A DNA stretch of 6,713 bases from WQZF01 sp031556405 (GTDB lineage: Bacteria; Pseudomonadota; Gammaproteobacteria; Burkholderiales; Rhodocyclaceae): assembly GCA_031556405.1 (NCBI GenBank), contig JAVBTC010000053.1, forward strand, positions 1 through 6,713. Reading direction: 5' to 3'. The translations under genes and the position numbers were made by a program. The number at the start of each line of letters is the position of its first letter. Positions within the stretch are counted from its first letter, which is position 1. Shown here piece by piece: positions 6,209-6,713 of this stretch. The notes under the pieces were generated by a model that saw only the letters and a list, made by a program, of their open reading frames with translations, was not told where the DNA came from and did not search any database.

Positions 6209-6440
6209 AAAAGATAATAACATTCGATCCATTCAGATTTTTTCTGGAAATATAAGAATTCTGCCATATCCATTGTTTTTCACAAAATCTAAAAACCTTT
6301 ATATTATTATATTGAATCACCCCGTATATCGCGGAGGCTTCCGTAAGCTTTGCGCCGCCCCTCTCTTTGTTGCTTCGCATATCGGAATTGTGATTGGAAC
6401 CAGCACCATTTATTCCTCCATAAAATGGCCCTTTCTTATT
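6207..6440 (-). pseudogene. C-terminal remnant of an unknown protein, possibly the toxin paired with the downstream gene
   Basis: Seventy-seven codons are open in one minus-strand frame, from just after a TGA (6443-6441) to a TGA at 6209-6207. The product contains GPFYGGINGAGSNHNSDM, an AKLTEASAIYGVIQYNN stretch and a C-terminus ending SNVIIF. There is no good start: the first ATG is at 6380, codon 21, with no Shine-Dalgarno. The stop overlaps the Shine-Dalgarno of the 94-residue antitoxin-like gene. That layout suits the tail of a toxin gene upstream of its immunity or antitoxin gene. I do not recognise the fold and see no catalytic motif. The missing 5' part points to truncation, frameshift or element insertion. 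It could also be intact but short, starting at 6380 (47 residues). Confidence 0.45.
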
Positions 6441-6640
6441 TCAACCTCTTGCTTTTTGAAAAATCATCTTCTTCAGTTTTACGTGGGCTGAAAATGACCT
6501 GTCTGATTTTTTCAGACCATTAATTCCTGGAATCCGACCTCGTTGTTGGCGGATCACCCGCAAGTCAGCCTGAAGGGCACATCCAAAAACCAATTTTTGA
6601 GCCAGGCAAGTTTTCCCTTTTCCGATGGTTTGCTGAATAT
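6441..6640. other. Junction zone, no gene seen
   Basis: None of the frames on either strand is open with a credible start across this stretch. On the minus strand, short charged runs such as KTEEDDFSKSKRLK (ending at a TAA near 6435) look protein-like but lie in a different frame from the remnant at 6207-6440. This would fit a frameshifted gene. Composition moves from AT-rich to mixed GC near 6530, where a foreign segment may begin. Confidence 0.35.
6501..6517. repeat. Short palindrome with T5/A5 loop
   Basis: GTCTGA (6501-6506) and TCAGAC (6512-6517) are perfect inverted repeats around five Ts. It sits near the AT-to-GC shift. It could be a weak stem-loop, a remnant of an element terminus, or chance. 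No T-tract follows on either strand, so it is not a clear terminator. Confidence 0.4.
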
Positions 6641-6713
6641 TCAGGCAATGAGAGCGATTTTGCGCAGCAATCCCCTGTCTTTCATCGCCTCGAACCGGTT
6701 TTTTGCCGATTCA
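6641..6713 (-). CDS. C-terminal end of an unidentified minus-strand ORF cut by the window edge
   Basis: The last 23 complete codons before a TGA (6643-6641) encode a basic helical tail, ESAKNRFEAMKDRG followed by LLRKIALIA. It would belong to a gene entering from the right edge. A basic amphipathic C-terminus next to a composition break and a broken gene is typical of an insertion-sequence transposase, but I cannot assign a family from 23 residues. The plus strand is also open here, so coding status is unproven. Confidence 0.3.
   Translation of the reverse strand, partial: ESAKNRFEAMKDRGLLRKIALIA

Noticed and set aside
6317..6409. 30-residue minus-strand ORF starting at 6409 after a GGAGGA motif
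   Set aside because: The Shine-Dalgarno is only four bases from the ATG, and the frame ends mid-way through the longer open tail, whose composition looks more like protein.
6523..6533. ATTCC-T-GGAAT palindrome, compared with the dRS3 repeats
   Set aside because: It has a one-base centre instead of the 8-base spacer and lacks the CGTC and CCAGG flanks, so it is not another copy.
6498..6572. Possible Neisseriaceae DNA-uptake-sequence look-alikes (GTCTGA in the palindrome; CAGCCTGAA at 6566-6574)
   Set aside because: Neither is a perfect copy of a known uptake-sequence dialect, and they are not repeated elsewhere in 6.7 kb, whereas real ones are frequent and exact.
1..6713. CRISPR arrays, tRNA or rRNA genes
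   Set aside because: No regularly spaced direct repeats, and no tRNA or rRNA signature was seen on either strand.

Overview
The window looks like a GC-rich chromosomal segment from a Gram-negative bacterium, most likely a betaproteobacterium. Three things suggest this: a full-length TamB, which exists only in outer-membrane bacteria; paired ATTCCC-N8-GGGAAT palindromes of the kind called dRS3 in Neisseria and seen in other Proteobacteria; and strong C/G preference at third codon positions in the two core genes. Nothing here fixes the genus.

Layout: (1) Positions 1-140 hold two dRS3-like palindromes in inverted orientation around a spacer of about 90 bp, an arrangement like a Neisseria intergenic mosaic element. 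(2) Positions 141-437 hold no credible gene. They contain an AT-rich promoter-like stretch followed by a G-poor, pyrimidine-rich leader. (3) Positions 438-4907 (+) are tamB, a 1489-residue inner-membrane-anchored, periplasm-spanning protein. No tamA lies next to it on the upstream side. (4) Positions 4908-5079 separate two convergent genes and carry a candidate terminator for each. (5) Positions 5080-5724 (-) encode an FMN-binding split-barrel protein of the NimA/pyridoxamine-phosphate-oxidase-like family. (6) From about 5880 to 6500 the base composition becomes clearly AT-rich. On the minus strand this island holds an open C-terminal fragment of an unknown protein (6207-6440), whose stop codon overlaps a perfect Shine-Dalgarno for a 94-residue protein resembling the toxin-binding domain of the MbcA/ParS/Xre antitoxins (5909-6193). 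(7) Positions 6441-6713 are a junction zone with a short palindrome and, at the right edge, the last 23 codons of an unidentified minus-strand frame, possibly from an insertion sequence.

The housekeeping half (tamB and the flavin protein) is ordinary apart from low-complexity linkers in TamB and the unusual leader. The most interesting part is the AT-rich island. An upstream protein tail whose stop sits in the ribosome-binding site of a small antitoxin-like gene is how toxin/immunity or toxin/antitoxin pairs are usually built. Here the upstream partner has lost its 5' part, leaving what looks like an orphan antitoxin or immunity gene. This reading is inference from layout plus one family resemblance.
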